Counted from the first letter of the stretch, positions 5,593 to 12,105 are shown. The stretch: DNA of 12,105 bases from Sulfurimonas sp. (GCA_021648465.1 JAKISR010000056.1:1-12105); one strand, 5' to 3'. Made by a program: numbers and translations. The notes: generated by a model from the letters alone, not told the origin.

Positions 5593-7118
5593 TATTTTTC
5601 ACCTATTGTTATATTAATGTTTATTTTCATATTTTTCATTGAAGCTACTACATCTTCATTTGAAAGGGCTAGAAGTAGTTTTTTAAGAGCTTCTACACCA
5701 TCATTATCTGTAGTTATTTTTTGGTTTTGAGGAATATCTTGAGGAGTTTCACTCTCCTCTTTGAACTTTTCTTTTAAGTTTGATTCAGACTCTACGCTAA
5801 ACTCTTCGAGTTCATCAACCTCTGTACCTTCCTCAGATTCTCTTGGATTCTCTTGGGGCACTTCTTCACCAATAGCAATTTTTAAATCTCTAGCTGTTAA
5901 AGAATCAATACCTAGTAAAACATCACCATCTATTTCACTCTCTAAATCTTCACTACTTAACTCTCCAACAGCACTCTCAATTTGAGATTCTAAATCTTCT
6001 TCAGATTTTATATCTTCATCTATTTCTGTATCTTCATCAGATTCATTTGAATTTTCTGCAGTTACTTCCTCAAGCTCTTCAACTTCCTCACTTACTTCCT
6101 CTAATTCATCAAGTTTTAATTCTTCTTCAGATTCTAGCTCTGATTCACTTTCTGTGCTAATCTCTTCAAGTTCATCCACTTCTGTAGCTTCATTGAATTC
6201 ACTTGAACTATCTTGAGTTACTTCTTCTCTCACTTCCTCTAATTCATCAAGTTCTGATTCTGATTCAGACTCTGTGCTAATCTCTTCGAGTTCATCAAGT
6301 TCATCAACTTCTGTAGCTTCATTGAATTCACTTGAACTATCTTGAGTTACTTCTTCTCTCACTTCCTCTAATTCATCAAGTTCTGATTCTGATTCAGACT
6401 CTGTGCTAATCTCTTCGAGTTCATCAACTTCTGTAGATTCACTGGATTCACTTAAATTCTCTGTAGTTACTTCCTCTGATTCATTTTCAGTCTCTTCTAG
6501 AAGATTTTGAACTTCTTGAAGATCCTCTTTATCAAAGATACTATCAGTTTCAGTTTCAGATTCTAAATCAAATTCAATATCATCAACTTCTATATCTTCT
6601 TCGGATTCACTTAAATTATCTTCAGTTACTTCCTCAAGCTCATCATCAATGTTATCTAGTAGTTCATCAAGATCATCTTCTTCTGTTTCAATATCTTCTA
6701 ATTCATCTAAATTTAAATCTTCTTCAATTTTATTTTCTTCTTCAATTTCATCTATAGAATCTACATCTCTTTCTGTCGTTTCATCAAGTTCGATAGTATC
6801 TAAATCTTTTGCGAAGGAAGCAAACATTTCAACTAAGTCCGTAGGCAAAAAAGGTTTTTTTAGTGTTGAAGTAAAACTATCTATAACTTCGGCATCTTTA
6901 GAGTGTATATATAAACTTTTTTTAAATTTTATTTTATTGTTTAACTCTTGCATAAAAATTTCATTATATAGAACATCATCGATAATTAATAAATCATAGC
7001 TCCCAGATTCTATTGAATCAAGATTATCAACAACTTCCACTTCATCTGAAGTTTTTTGTGCACTCAGATTTACTAGTTTGTTAACTACTGGATTATCATT
7101 AATAAGTAATATTTTCAT
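5592..7118 (-). CDS. Highly acidic repeat protein with an N-terminal receiver-like domain
   Basis: A 508-residue protein of unknown function, dominated by Glu, Asp and Ser from about 108 to 465. Residues 1-106 look like a degenerate response-regulator receiver: KILLINDNP in place of the usual acidic pair (N7, D8), a phospho-acceptor-like D47 in YDLLIIDD, S73 after the fourth strand, and K88-P89-F90. The acidic part contains about six copies of a roughly 29-residue motif (EEVT..N..ES.E.TEVDELEE), two inside a recent duplication. A less acidic island lies at about 395-417 (IDGDVLLGIDSLTARDLKIA). The C-terminus, about 474-508, is an ordered-looking segment ending NITIGEK. No signal peptide or membrane segment is seen. 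AAAGGAAA precedes the ATG. A 'highly acidic protein' gene sits between fliR and gmk in Campylobacter as I recall. A flagellar or regulatory link is only suggested by position. Confidence 0.88.
   Translation of the reverse strand: MKILLINDNPVVNKLVNLSAQKTSDEVEVVDNLDSIESGSYDLLIIDDVLYNEIFMQELNNKIKFKKSLYIHSKDAEVIDSFTSTLKKPFLPTDLVEMFASFAKDLDTIELDETTERDVDSIDEIEEENKIEEDLNLDELEDIETEEDDLDELLDNIDDELEEVTEDNLSESEEDIEVDDIEFDLESETETDSIFDKEDLQEVQNLLEETENESEEVTTENLSESSESTEVDELEEISTESESESELDELEEVREEVTQDSSSEFNEATEVDELDELEEISTESESESELDELEEVREEVTQDSSSEFNEATEVDELEEISTESESELESEEELKLDELEEVSEEVEELEEVTAENSNESDEDTEIDEDIKSEEDLESQIESAVGELSSEDLESEIDGDVLLGIDSLTARDLKIAIGEEVPQENPRESEEGTEVDELEEFSVESESNLKEKFKEESETPQDIPQNQKITTDNDGVEALKKLLLALSNEDVVASMKNMKININITIGEK
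6181..6427. repeat. 129-bp near-perfect tandem duplication
   Basis: Positions 6181-6298 and 6310-6427 are identical over 118 bases, with a period of 129 bases (43 codons), so the reading frame is kept. In the acidic protein this makes residues 232-270 and 275-313 identical. DNA identity includes third codon positions, whereas the other copies of the protein motif have diverged, so the duplication is recent. Copy number may vary between strains. Confidence 0.95.
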
Positions 7119-7151
7119 TCTAAATTTCCTTTGTTAAGCTCATTTAATATT

Positions 7152-7160
7152 ATTGTATCA
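7152..7160 (-). promoter_or_regulatory. Candidate extended -10 promoter of the acidic-protein gene
   Basis: On the minus strand TGATACAAT reads as an extended -10 (TG-n-TACAAT) just after the fliR stop and a run of seven T's. It would give a leader of roughly 27 bases ending in the AAAGGAAA ribosome binding site. The 49-base gap to the gene is long for this packed operon. Read-through from fliR remains possible, because no hairpin precedes the T-run. Confidence 0.35.
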
Positions 7161-7167
7161 AAAAAAA

Positions 7168-7932
7168 CTAAAAAAACATCTCTAAATAATTAAAAGCTTC
7201 TTGCATTTGTAATTTTAAAATTAACATAGTAGCACCAAGTGTTGCGATTAAAACAACAAAAGAAACCATTATTTTTATTGGAAAACCAATCACAAGAAGA
7301 TTAAACTGAGGCATAGTCTTCATAAGCATTCCAAATATCACATCAGCAAGCCAAGAAAGAGCTATAATAGGAAATGCGATCATAAAACCAACTAAAAACA
7401 TATTTGAAGTTGCTTGTATTATATAATCAAAAAGATTTTCACTCATCATAAAACCACCTAGTGGAACATGTTGTAATGATTCCCCTATAAAAAGTAATAT
7501 CCAATGATGCATATCCATTGAAAACAGAACCATAAGAGCCATTAATGATAAGAATTGTGAAATTATTGGCATTGATACACCAGATATTGGATCAATTGCA
7601 CTAGCTAGTGAAAACCCCATCATAAAAGATATTATTCCACCAGCAAATGTTATTACATTAAATGCTATTTGTAATATTACCCCTATTACTAAACCAAAAA
7701 GCAATTCACCAAGAATCGCTATAGCTATACTTGGGATAGTTATAGGTATCTCAAGTGGTGGCATAGAAGAGTAAAAAACAATAGCAAAGAAAAATGCCAT
7801 AGATGCTTTTACAGTACGAGGTATACCTTTATGAGAAAATATTGGAATTGCCATAAAAAGTGCTGCAAATCTAAAAAAAAGAAGTATAAAACCAACTACA
7901 TAAGTATCACTAAAAACTTCTATCCAGGACAT
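7168..7932 (-). CDS. fliR: Flagellar biosynthesis protein FliR
   Basis: An integral inner-membrane component of the flagellar type III export gate, which assembles with FliP and FliQ. The 254 residues match the family length and contain about six hydrophobic segments. The N-terminal FRFAALFMAIPIFSHKGIPR (about 21-40) and the following FGLVIGVILQIAFNVITFAG segment are typical FliR sequence. The ATG overlaps the stop of the ABC ATPase gene as TAATG, so translation is probably coupled. Only a weak AAGTGA precedes it. FliP, FliQ and FlhB are not in the window, which is normal because flagellar genes are scattered in Campylobacterota. The gene shows that the organism is, or descends from, a flagellated cell. 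Confidence 0.95.
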   Translation of the reverse strand: MSWIEVFSDTYVVGFILLFFRFAALFMAIPIFSHKGIPRTVKASMAFFFAIVFYSSMPPLEIPITIPSIAIAILGELLFGLVIGVILQIAFNVITFAGGIISFMMGFSLASAIDPISGVSMPIISQFLSLMALMVLFSMDMHHWILLFIGESLQHVPLGGFMMSENLFDYIIQATSNMFLVGFMIAFPIIALSWLADVIFGMLMKTMPQFNLLVIGFPIKIMVSFVVLIATLGATMLILKLQMQEAFNYLEMFF

Positions 7933-8576
7933 TATTTCACTTTTATAAGTTCTTTATTTTCAAGTTTATAAACTTTATTACATTTGTATGCTAACTCTTG
8001 GTCATGTGTAACAAGTACCATACCTGCATTATTTTCGTAAATATACTCAAAAAAAATATCCATAACTTCATTTGCTGTTTCTTTATCTAGATTACCAGTT
8101 GGTTCATCTACAAAAAGAACTTGGGGTTGTTTTGTTAATATTCTAGCGATAGATACTCTTTGTTGTTGTCCACCGGACAACTCTGTTACTTTTTGATTCA
8201 TCTGCTTATTTATTTTAAGTTTTTCAAGAAGTTTACTATCAATATCTGTATTTGACAATATAGCAGCTACCTCAAGATTTTCCATAGCGCTAAACCCTTT
8301 AAATAGGTAATGAGATTGAAAAACTAATCCTAATTTATCTCTTTTTATTTGTGCTATTTTTTTTTTATTCATACTTGCAACATCTTCACCAAACAAAAAT
8401 ACCGTACCATTATCAGGCATTAAAAGAGTAGATAGTATATTTAGTAACGTTGATTTTCCACTTCCACTAATTCCTATTATTGCTATTGATTCTTTTGATT
8501 CTAAATTAAGTGAAATATCACAGAAAAGTTCATACTCAAATGTGTGTGATATATTTTTTGCAGATAATAAGTTCAT
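7932..8576 (-). CDS. ABC transporter ATP-binding protein, LolD/MacB/FtsE-like
   Basis: A 214-residue ATPase subunit that would power a membrane permease by ATP hydrolysis. All motifs are present: Walker A GISGSGKST at 35-43, Q-loop Gln87, signature LSGGQQQR at 133-140, Walker B VLFVDEP with the catalytic Glu158, D-loop GNLD, and the H-loop in VLVTHDQE. Size and the GNLD-type sequence place it in the LolD/MacB/FtsE group, which act on lipoproteins, macrolides or cell division. No permease gene is adjacent, so the partner and substrate are unknown. The ATG at 8576 has no ribosome binding site; instead TATAAT ends six bases before it. It overlaps fliR by one base downstream. The same neighbour is found beside fliR in Campylobacter as I recall. 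Confidence 0.93.
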   Translation of the reverse strand: MNLLSAKNISHTFEYELFCDISLNLESKESIAIIGISGSGKSTLLNILSTLLMPDNGTVFLFGEDVASMNKKKIAQIKRDKLGLVFQSHYLFKGFSAMENLEVAAILSNTDIDSKLLEKLKINKQMNQKVTELSGGQQQRVSIARILTKQPQVLFVDEPTGNLDKETANEVMDIFFEYIYENNAGMVLVTHDQELAYKCNKVYKLENKELIKVK

Positions 8577-8582
8577 AAAAAG

Positions 8583-8588
8583 ATTATA
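8583..8588 (-). promoter_or_regulatory. TATAAT six bases before the ABC ATPase start
   Basis: A perfect -10 hexamer on the minus strand is separated from the ATG by CTTTTT. Transcription normally begins about 6-7 bases after the hexamer, so an mRNA from here would start at or next to the AUG and have no leader. The 30-base gap after the NADH dehydrogenase gene carries no Shine-Dalgarno sequence. No good -35 element is seen. Confidence 0.4.
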
Positions 8589-8606
8589 GCTAATTTATTT
8601 GATGAC

Positions 8607-9806
8607 TTAGTTATTAAATATTTTATTGCTTCCTATGCGTGAACGATTATCCAATTTTTTAGCATATAACCTCTCAACAGCTTTTTTCATAATATAAGCT
8701 ATATAACCACTAAAATACATATTAAAAATTTTAGATACCGCATAACTTCTTCCTAATGCAATTAATACACCACGAGATTTTATTTTATGTACTTCCAATG
8801 GCTTATTATTAATCAAGTTATTTATATTTTTTGCACATAATTCAGCCATTTGTTCCGCTGTATCAGCTGTAGGAGCTATAGCTTCATTGGCCTCATTATA
8901 AATTGATGTACAGTCACCTATAACAAAAGCATTTTTCTGATTTGGTATCTCTAAATACTTATTTGAAACAACATAACCTCTTTCATTTTTTTCTATATTT
9001 AAATCGTATATAAGATGATTTGGTTCAACTCCACCAGCAAATATTATAAAATCCATATGCATCACTTCGCCACAACTTAGTTTTACACTATTTTTTGTAA
9101 CTTCTACAACTTTTCTATTATTTTTAATCACTATTTCTAAGTCTTTTAATCTTTTATTTGATTTTTGTACTAGTTTTTCATCTATACCTTTTAATATATG
9201 ATCACCAGAATTTATAATAACTATATTTAATTTTCTACATATAAAATGATTATGAGAATAAAACTCTAATGAAAAAGAAGCCATTTGTGCGGCAATCTCA
9301 ACTCCACTAAGCCCTCCACCAGCAATTATAATATTTAAAGCATGACAACTTGTTCCACTCTCATCAACTCTCCTAAAAAGAGACATTTCAAATTTTTGCT
9401 TAAAATACATTGCTCGATGAAGTGCTTTTATACCATAAGCATGTTCTCTAAGACCAATAACATTTGACATAAATTTTGTACGAGAACCCACTGCTAATAC
9501 TAGATAATCATATTTAAACCTATTAATAGATGTAATAACTTTTTTATTGCTAAAATCTATACTTGTTACATCCTGCTTATAAAAAGATACATTATCATTG
9601 AAGCCTGTACAAAATGTATATAAATCAACTGTAACTTGTGCAAAATCTTCTTCACTGGCAATCAAATCATAAACTTCTGTTTGCATAAAATGATATGGGT
9701 TTTTGTCTAGAAGTGTGATTTCATTTTTTGGATTTTTTGCTAATTTCTCAATGGTACGTAGTCCAGCATAACCACCGCCGATAACTATAATTTTATTTTT
9801 ACTCAA
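8607..9806 (-). CDS. ndh: Type II NADH:quinone oxidoreductase-like flavoprotein
   Basis: A membrane-associated FAD enzyme that would pass electrons from NADH to the quinone pool without pumping protons. Numbering is from the TTG at 9812; subtract two for the start chosen here. The FAD-binding GGGYAG is at 12-17 with an acidic residue at D36, the NAD-binding GGGLSGVE at 165-172, the FAD-contacting VIGDC at 297-301, and APTADTAEQMAE at 313-324 matches the NDH-2 quinone-site region. The C-terminus (IFNMYFSGYIAYIMKKAVE) looks like the membrane-anchoring helix. Two in-frame TTG codons compete; AAAGG abuts the first but lies six bases before the second (9806), which I choose, giving 399 residues. 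It has its own promoter and a terminator upstream. A related quinone reductase such as SQR is less likely because the SQR cysteine pattern is not seen. Confidence 0.85.
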   Translation of the reverse strand: MSKNKIIVIGGGYAGLRTIEKLAKNPKNEITLLDKNPYHFMQTEVYDLIASEEDFAQVTVDLYTFCTGFNDNVSFYKQDVTSIDFSNKKVITSINRFKYDYLVLAVGSRTKFMSNVIGLREHAYGIKALHRAMYFKQKFEMSLFRRVDESGTSCHALNIIIAGGGLSGVEIAAQMASFSLEFYSHNHFICRKLNIVIINSGDHILKGIDEKLVQKSNKRLKDLEIVIKNNRKVVEVTKNSVKLSCGEVMHMDFIIFAGGVEPNHLIYDLNIEKNERGYVVSNKYLEIPNQKNAFVIGDCTSIYNEANEAIAPTADTAEQMAELCAKNINNLINNKPLEVHKIKSRGVLIALGRSYAVSKIFNMYFSGYIAYIMKKAVERLYAKKLDNRSRIGSNKIFNN

Positions 9807-9841
9807 TGCCAACCTTTATGGTTTAATGGTTTATCCGAAAA

Positions 9842-9850
9842 ATTATATCA
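9842..9850 (-). promoter_or_regulatory. Extended -10 promoter of the NADH dehydrogenase gene
   Basis: TGATATAAT on the minus strand is a perfect extended -10 (TG-n-TATAAT). It predicts a leader of about 29 bases ending in AAAGG before the TTG start. A second TATAAT lies 14 bases further upstream (9856-9861). It follows the tsf terminator hairpin, so this gene is probably transcribed separately from rpsB-tsf. Confidence 0.55.
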
Positions 9851-9907
9851 TTTTTATTATAGAAGTATATTAAAAGTTGTGATTTGGAGTTTTAAAAGAG
9901 GTTTTAA

Positions 9908-9937
9908 AGAATTGGGTAAGCAGATATGCTTAACCCA
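9908..9937 (-). terminator. Hairpin terminator of rpsB-tsf
   Basis: On the minus strand TGGGTTAAGCA and TGCTTACCCA pair with one bulged base around a four-base loop (9913-9937), followed by ATTCTTT. The tsf stop codon (9930-9932) lies inside the left arm. The stem is the strongest in the window; the T-tail is short and interrupted. It fits a rho-independent terminator, perhaps partial. Confidence 0.55.
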
Positions 9938-10979
9938 TTTGTGCAGCAACTTCAGCAGCGAAGTCATCTTCTTTTTTCTCAATTCCTTCACCAACTTCAA
10001 AGCGAATAAATTCAGTAATCTCAGCAGTTCCACCAAGAGTTTTAGCAGCAGCAGTAATTGCTTGTGCTACTGTTAATTTATCATCTAAAACATACTGTTG
10101 GCTTAGTAATGCTTGCTCTTGATCTAACATCGTGTTATCAAGGATGAAACGAGCTATTTGACCAGGAATAATTTTATCCCAAATTTTCTCAGGTTTACCT
10201 TGTTCTTTTAACTTAGCTTTGATATTTGCTTCAGCTTGAGCCATAACATCATCAGTAAGTTGTAATTTAGAGATGTATTGAGGTACATTTTTAAGAGGCT
10301 TTTTAAGACGAGCTAACTCTTCATTATCTTTCTTAAGAGCTTCTATTCTACCCTTAGTTTCACTCTCAACATATGCAGCATCAAAGTCTGTATATGAAAG
10401 AGTTGAAGGTTTCATAGCAGAAACATGCATAGCAACTTGCTTAAGTATAGCTCTCATACCTTCAGCAGTTTTTTCACTGTCACACTTAGCAATTAAAATA
10501 ACAGCTATACGATTGTTTGAGTGAATATAGCCATTAAGTGCGGTTGTTAAGTCAGCGTTAAGAGTACCAAAACGACGAAGCTCAATTTTCTCACCAATCT
10601 TATTTATAGATTCTGCAAATAATATGCCAAATTCTGAAGAGTTAAATGCAGCTACATCAGAAGGTTGATTTGTATAAATCTCTTTTGCAGAATCTTTTAC
10701 AAGATTTTGAAAACCTTCATTTTGAGCAACAAAATCTGTTTCAGAGTTAATCTCAATAACAGTAGCTTTAGAAAAATCTCGTGCAATAACAATACCAGCA
10801 AGACCTTCAGCAGCAACTCTATCTGCTTTTTTAGCCGCTTTTGCAATTCCTCTTTCTTTTAACCACTCAGTTGCTTTTACCATATTTCCATCACTCTCAA
10901 CTAGAGCTTTTTTACAATCCATCATAGGTGCGTCAGTAGCCGCTCGTAACTCTTTAACCTGTGCCGCTGTAACTGCCAT
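9930..10979 (-). CDS. tsf: Elongation factor Ts
   Basis: A cytoplasmic translation factor that exchanges GDP for GTP on EF-Tu. The N-terminal UBA-like domain carries LRAATDAPMMDCKKAL (11-26). The EF-Tu-contacting TDFVA lies at 81-85 within EINSETDFVAQNEGF. At 349 residues it is longer than the Escherichia coli protein (283) but close to what I recall for Campylobacter. The ATG is two bases after the rpsB TAA, and GAGAAAG in the rpsB tail acts as ribosome binding site. The rpsB-tsf pair is a near-universal bacterial operon. A hairpin overlaps the stop codon. Confidence 0.98.
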   Translation of the reverse strand: MAVTAAQVKELRAATDAPMMDCKKALVESDGNMVKATEWLKERGIAKAAKKADRVAAEGLAGIVIARDFSKATVIEINSETDFVAQNEGFQNLVKDSAKEIYTNQPSDVAAFNSSEFGILFAESINKIGEKIELRRFGTLNADLTTALNGYIHSNNRIAVILIAKCDSEKTAEGMRAILKQVAMHVSAMKPSTLSYTDFDAAYVESETKGRIEALKKDNEELARLKKPLKNVPQYISKLQLTDDVMAQAEANIKAKLKEQGKPEKIWDKIIPGQIARFILDNTMLDQEQALLSQQYVLDDKLTVAQAITAAAKTLGGTAEITEFIRFEVGEGIEKKEDDFAAEVAAQMG

Positions 10980-10981
10980 AG

Positions 10982-11770
10982 TTATGCTTTCTCTGTTGCT
11001 GCTGGTGCTTCAGGAGTAGCTTTTACTTCTACTGCTGGAGTTTCAGTTTCAGATACCTCTTCTTCAACTTGCTCATCTTCTGCAGGTGCATCACGAAGTG
11101 CTTTACCTTCATTTATAGCTTCAGTCATCTCACGACAAAAAAGTTGAATTGAACGAATTGCATCATCATTACCAGGAATTGGATAAGTAATTAAATCTGG
11201 ATCACAGTTAGTATCTAGTGGAGCTACAATTGGGATGTTTAAACAACGAGCTTCTAAAACTGCAATATGTTCTTTAACTGCATCAACCACAAAAAGCATA
11301 TCTGGAAGTTTTTTCATATTTCTAATTCCACCAAAATATGCAGAAAGTTTCTCTTTTTTTCTCGCAAGCATTAAAGCTTCTTTTTTAGTTAAAAGATCAA
11401 TTTGACCATTTTCTTGCATCTCTGTAATTACATCAAGTTTACGGATAGATTTTTGAATAGTTGGAAAGTTAGTCAACATACCACCTAGCCATCTGTTATC
11501 TACATATGGCATATTACAAGCAATTGCTGCATCTCTTATAGAGTTACGAGCTTGTTTTTTAGTGCCAACAAAAAGTATTGTTTGGCCTTCAGCTGCAGCA
11601 TCTAAAACAATTTGGTACGTGCTACGAAAATAACGAAGAGTTTTTTGTAAATCTATAATATAGATATTTTTACGAACACCAAAGATATATTTTTTCATTT
11701 TTGGGTTCCAACGGCGAGTTTGGTGTCCGAAGTGTACACCACATTCTAATAGGTCTTTCATAGTTACCAT
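10982..11770 (-). CDS. rpsB: 30S ribosomal protein S2
   Basis: A structural protein of the small ribosomal subunit that binds between head and body and helps recruit S1. The 262 residues open with the family signature MKDLLECGVHFGHQTRRWNP and include WLGGMLTNFPT (about 93-103), KLPDMLFVVD and PIVAPLDTNCDP. The tail after about 230 is Glu- and Ala-rich and extends past the E. coli length of 241. ATG at 11770 is chosen because AAAGGA lies six bases upstream; another ATG three codons later is less well placed. It is first in the operon with tsf and has a long leader, which may allow feedback control by S2 as known in E. coli. Confidence 0.98.
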   Translation of the reverse strand: MVTMKDLLECGVHFGHQTRRWNPKMKKYIFGVRKNIYIIDLQKTLRYFRSTYQIVLDAAAEGQTILFVGTKKQARNSIRDAAIACNMPYVDNRWLGGMLTNFPTIQKSIRKLDVITEMQENGQIDLLTKKEALMLARKKEKLSAYFGGIRNMKKLPDMLFVVDAVKEHIAVLEARCLNIPIVAPLDTNCDPDLITYPIPGNDDAIRSIQLFCREMTEAINEGKALRDAPAEDEQVEEEVSETETPAVEVKATPEAPAATEKA

Positions 11771-11918
11771 TTAAGGTCCTTTAAGGGCTATTATTTCAAG
11801 CCAGAAATTTATCAGTTTTGCTTTGGTAATATCGAACAATTATTTCTTAAAAAAGAAGTTGCACTGATATTTTGATATATACCTGTTAATATTTTCTTGT
11901 TTAAATTAAAAGAAAAAT
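11771..11918 (-). promoter_or_regulatory. Long 5' leader of rpsB
   Basis: If transcription starts about seven bases after the TATAAT at 11925-11930, the rpsB mRNA has a leader of about 148 bases. It contains small hairpin-capable sequences: ATTTC-TGGCTT-GAAAT (11793-11808) and TTCTT-TTTT-AAGAA (about 11844-11857). It ends in the AAAGGA ribosome binding site. E. coli S2 represses rpsB-tsf through a structured leader; a similar role here is inference. No open reading frame of note is seen in it. Confidence 0.4.
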
Positions 11919-11924
11919 CCGCGA

Positions 11925-11930
11925 ATTATA
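11925..11930 (-). promoter_or_regulatory. -10 element of the rpsB-tsf promoter
   Basis: TATAAT on the minus strand is preceded by a periodic AT-rich tract (AAATATATTTTAAG), typical of Campylobacterota sigma-70 promoters. It is followed by TCGCGG, a GC-rich discriminator that stands out in this AT-rich DNA. Such discriminators are linked to (p)ppGpp control of ribosomal promoters in other bacteria. Confidence 0.55.
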
Positions 11931-12058
11931 CTTAAAATATATTTAAAAGTAGCTTTTTTACTCTTTATGTTTGTAGTGTTTCCAAAATTTAAATCTGAAG
12001 TGCAACTTTTAAAAAAATGAAAAATGAAAGTTGTAGATTTAGATTTGAAGTAGTTAGA

Positions 12059-12067
12059 TGTTAAAAT
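12059..12067 (+). promoter_or_regulatory. Candidate extended -10 of an off-window plus-strand gene
   Basis: TGTTAAAAT fits an extended -10 (TG-n-TAAAAT) about 37 bases before the presumed start codon at the window edge. The second copy of the 14-base direct repeat ends eight bases upstream, where a regulator could touch the -35 region. TTTAAAAT at 12074-12081 is a weaker alternative. Confidence 0.3.
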
Positions 12068-12093
12068 CTTTACTTTAAAATCCGACCAAAGAT

Positions 12094-12105
12094 AAGGAAG
12101 TAAAT
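12094..12105 (+). promoter_or_regulatory. Ribosome binding site and probable start at window edge
   Basis: AAGGAAG at 12094-12100 is a clear Shine-Dalgarno sequence. The window ends in AT at 12104-12105; if the next base is G, an ATG falls five bases after AAGGA. A plus-strand gene divergent from rpsB therefore probably begins here. Its product cannot be seen. Confidence 0.5.

Larger units (their letters stand above)
11931..12105. other. Gene-free divergent region with repeats facing an off-window gene
   Basis: Together with the rpsB leader this completes 335 bases without a gene. It holds a direct repeat, TTTAAATCTGAAGT (11988-12001) and TTTAGATTTGAAGT (12038-12051), matching at 12 of 14 positions and spaced 50 bases apart. 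An inverted repeat lies within it, CAACTTT (12003-12009) with AAAGTTG (12027-12033), flanked by AAATCT and AGATTT. The right end carries a plus-strand -10 and a ribosome binding site. No RNA gene is recognised. Confidence 0.5.

Noticed and set aside
6181..6427. CRISPR-like or intergenic repeat array
   Set aside because: The repeat is a two-copy, in-frame coding duplication with no unique spacers.
5761..6999. Serine-rich plus-strand open frames
   Set aside because: They are the complement of the Glu/Asp-rich repeat gene (GAA/GAT codons read backward as serine and phenylalanine codons).
7161..7175. T-run after fliR as a terminator
   Set aside because: Seven T's follow the stop codon on the minus strand, but no stem precedes them.
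9879..10862. Plus-strand open frames opposite the 3' end and middle of tsf
   Set aside because: Antisense shadows of a certain gene, with biased Phe/Ser/Asn content and no start signals.
11773..11786. AAGG/CCTT palindrome over the rpsB ribosome binding site as a sequestering hairpin
   Set aside because: The arms leave a loop of only about one base, so an intramolecular hairpin cannot form.

Overview
The window looks like a chromosomal segment of a free-living or host-associated Campylobacterota (Epsilonproteobacteria) bacterium, most like the Sulfurimonas/Arcobacter side of the group. This is inferred from the strongly AT-rich DNA, the protein sequences, and the minus-strand order rpsB, tsf, ABC ATPase, fliR, highly acidic protein, gmk, tatA, argS. 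From memory that order matches the Campylobacter jejuni Cj1182c-Cj1175c block; no search was run. I see no tRNA, rRNA, CRISPR array, insertion sequence or phage gene.

Layout, left to right. Positions 1-280 are mostly non-coding, with short plus-strand gene-tail fragments at the edge and a small palindrome followed by T's. Positions 281-2282 hold a minus-strand pair: a GNAT-type acetyltransferase and, overlapping its 3' end, an NhaC-family Na+/H+ antiporter whose N-terminal coding region has no ATG, GTG or TTG start. A 60-bp divergent gap leads to a plus-strand secreted L,D-transpeptidase (2343-3026), which converges on argS. Positions 3032-11770 are all minus-strand and are transcribed from right to left. 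rpsB and tsf (translation) end in a hairpin. Next come a type II NADH dehydrogenase with its own extended -10 promoter, a LolD-like ABC ATPase, fliR (flagellar export), a very acidic receiver-like repeat protein, gmk (GMP kinase), tatA (Tat export) and argS. Genes are tightly packed: ABC/fliR and acidic/gmk overlap by one base, tsf follows rpsB by two, and argS follows tatA by three. Positions 11771-12105 are a gene-free divergent region with the long rpsB leader and promoter on one side. On the other side are repeats, a -10 element and a ribosome binding site for a plus-strand gene that starts at or just beyond the window end.

Most of the window is housekeeping. The least explained parts are the acidic protein (a degenerate response-regulator receiver fused to a long acidic repeat region, including a near-perfect 129-bp tandem duplication), the missing start codon of the NhaC gene, and a TATAAT placed six bases before the ABC ATPase start codon, which suggests a leaderless mRNA. 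I did not find a convincing new defence or mobile system.
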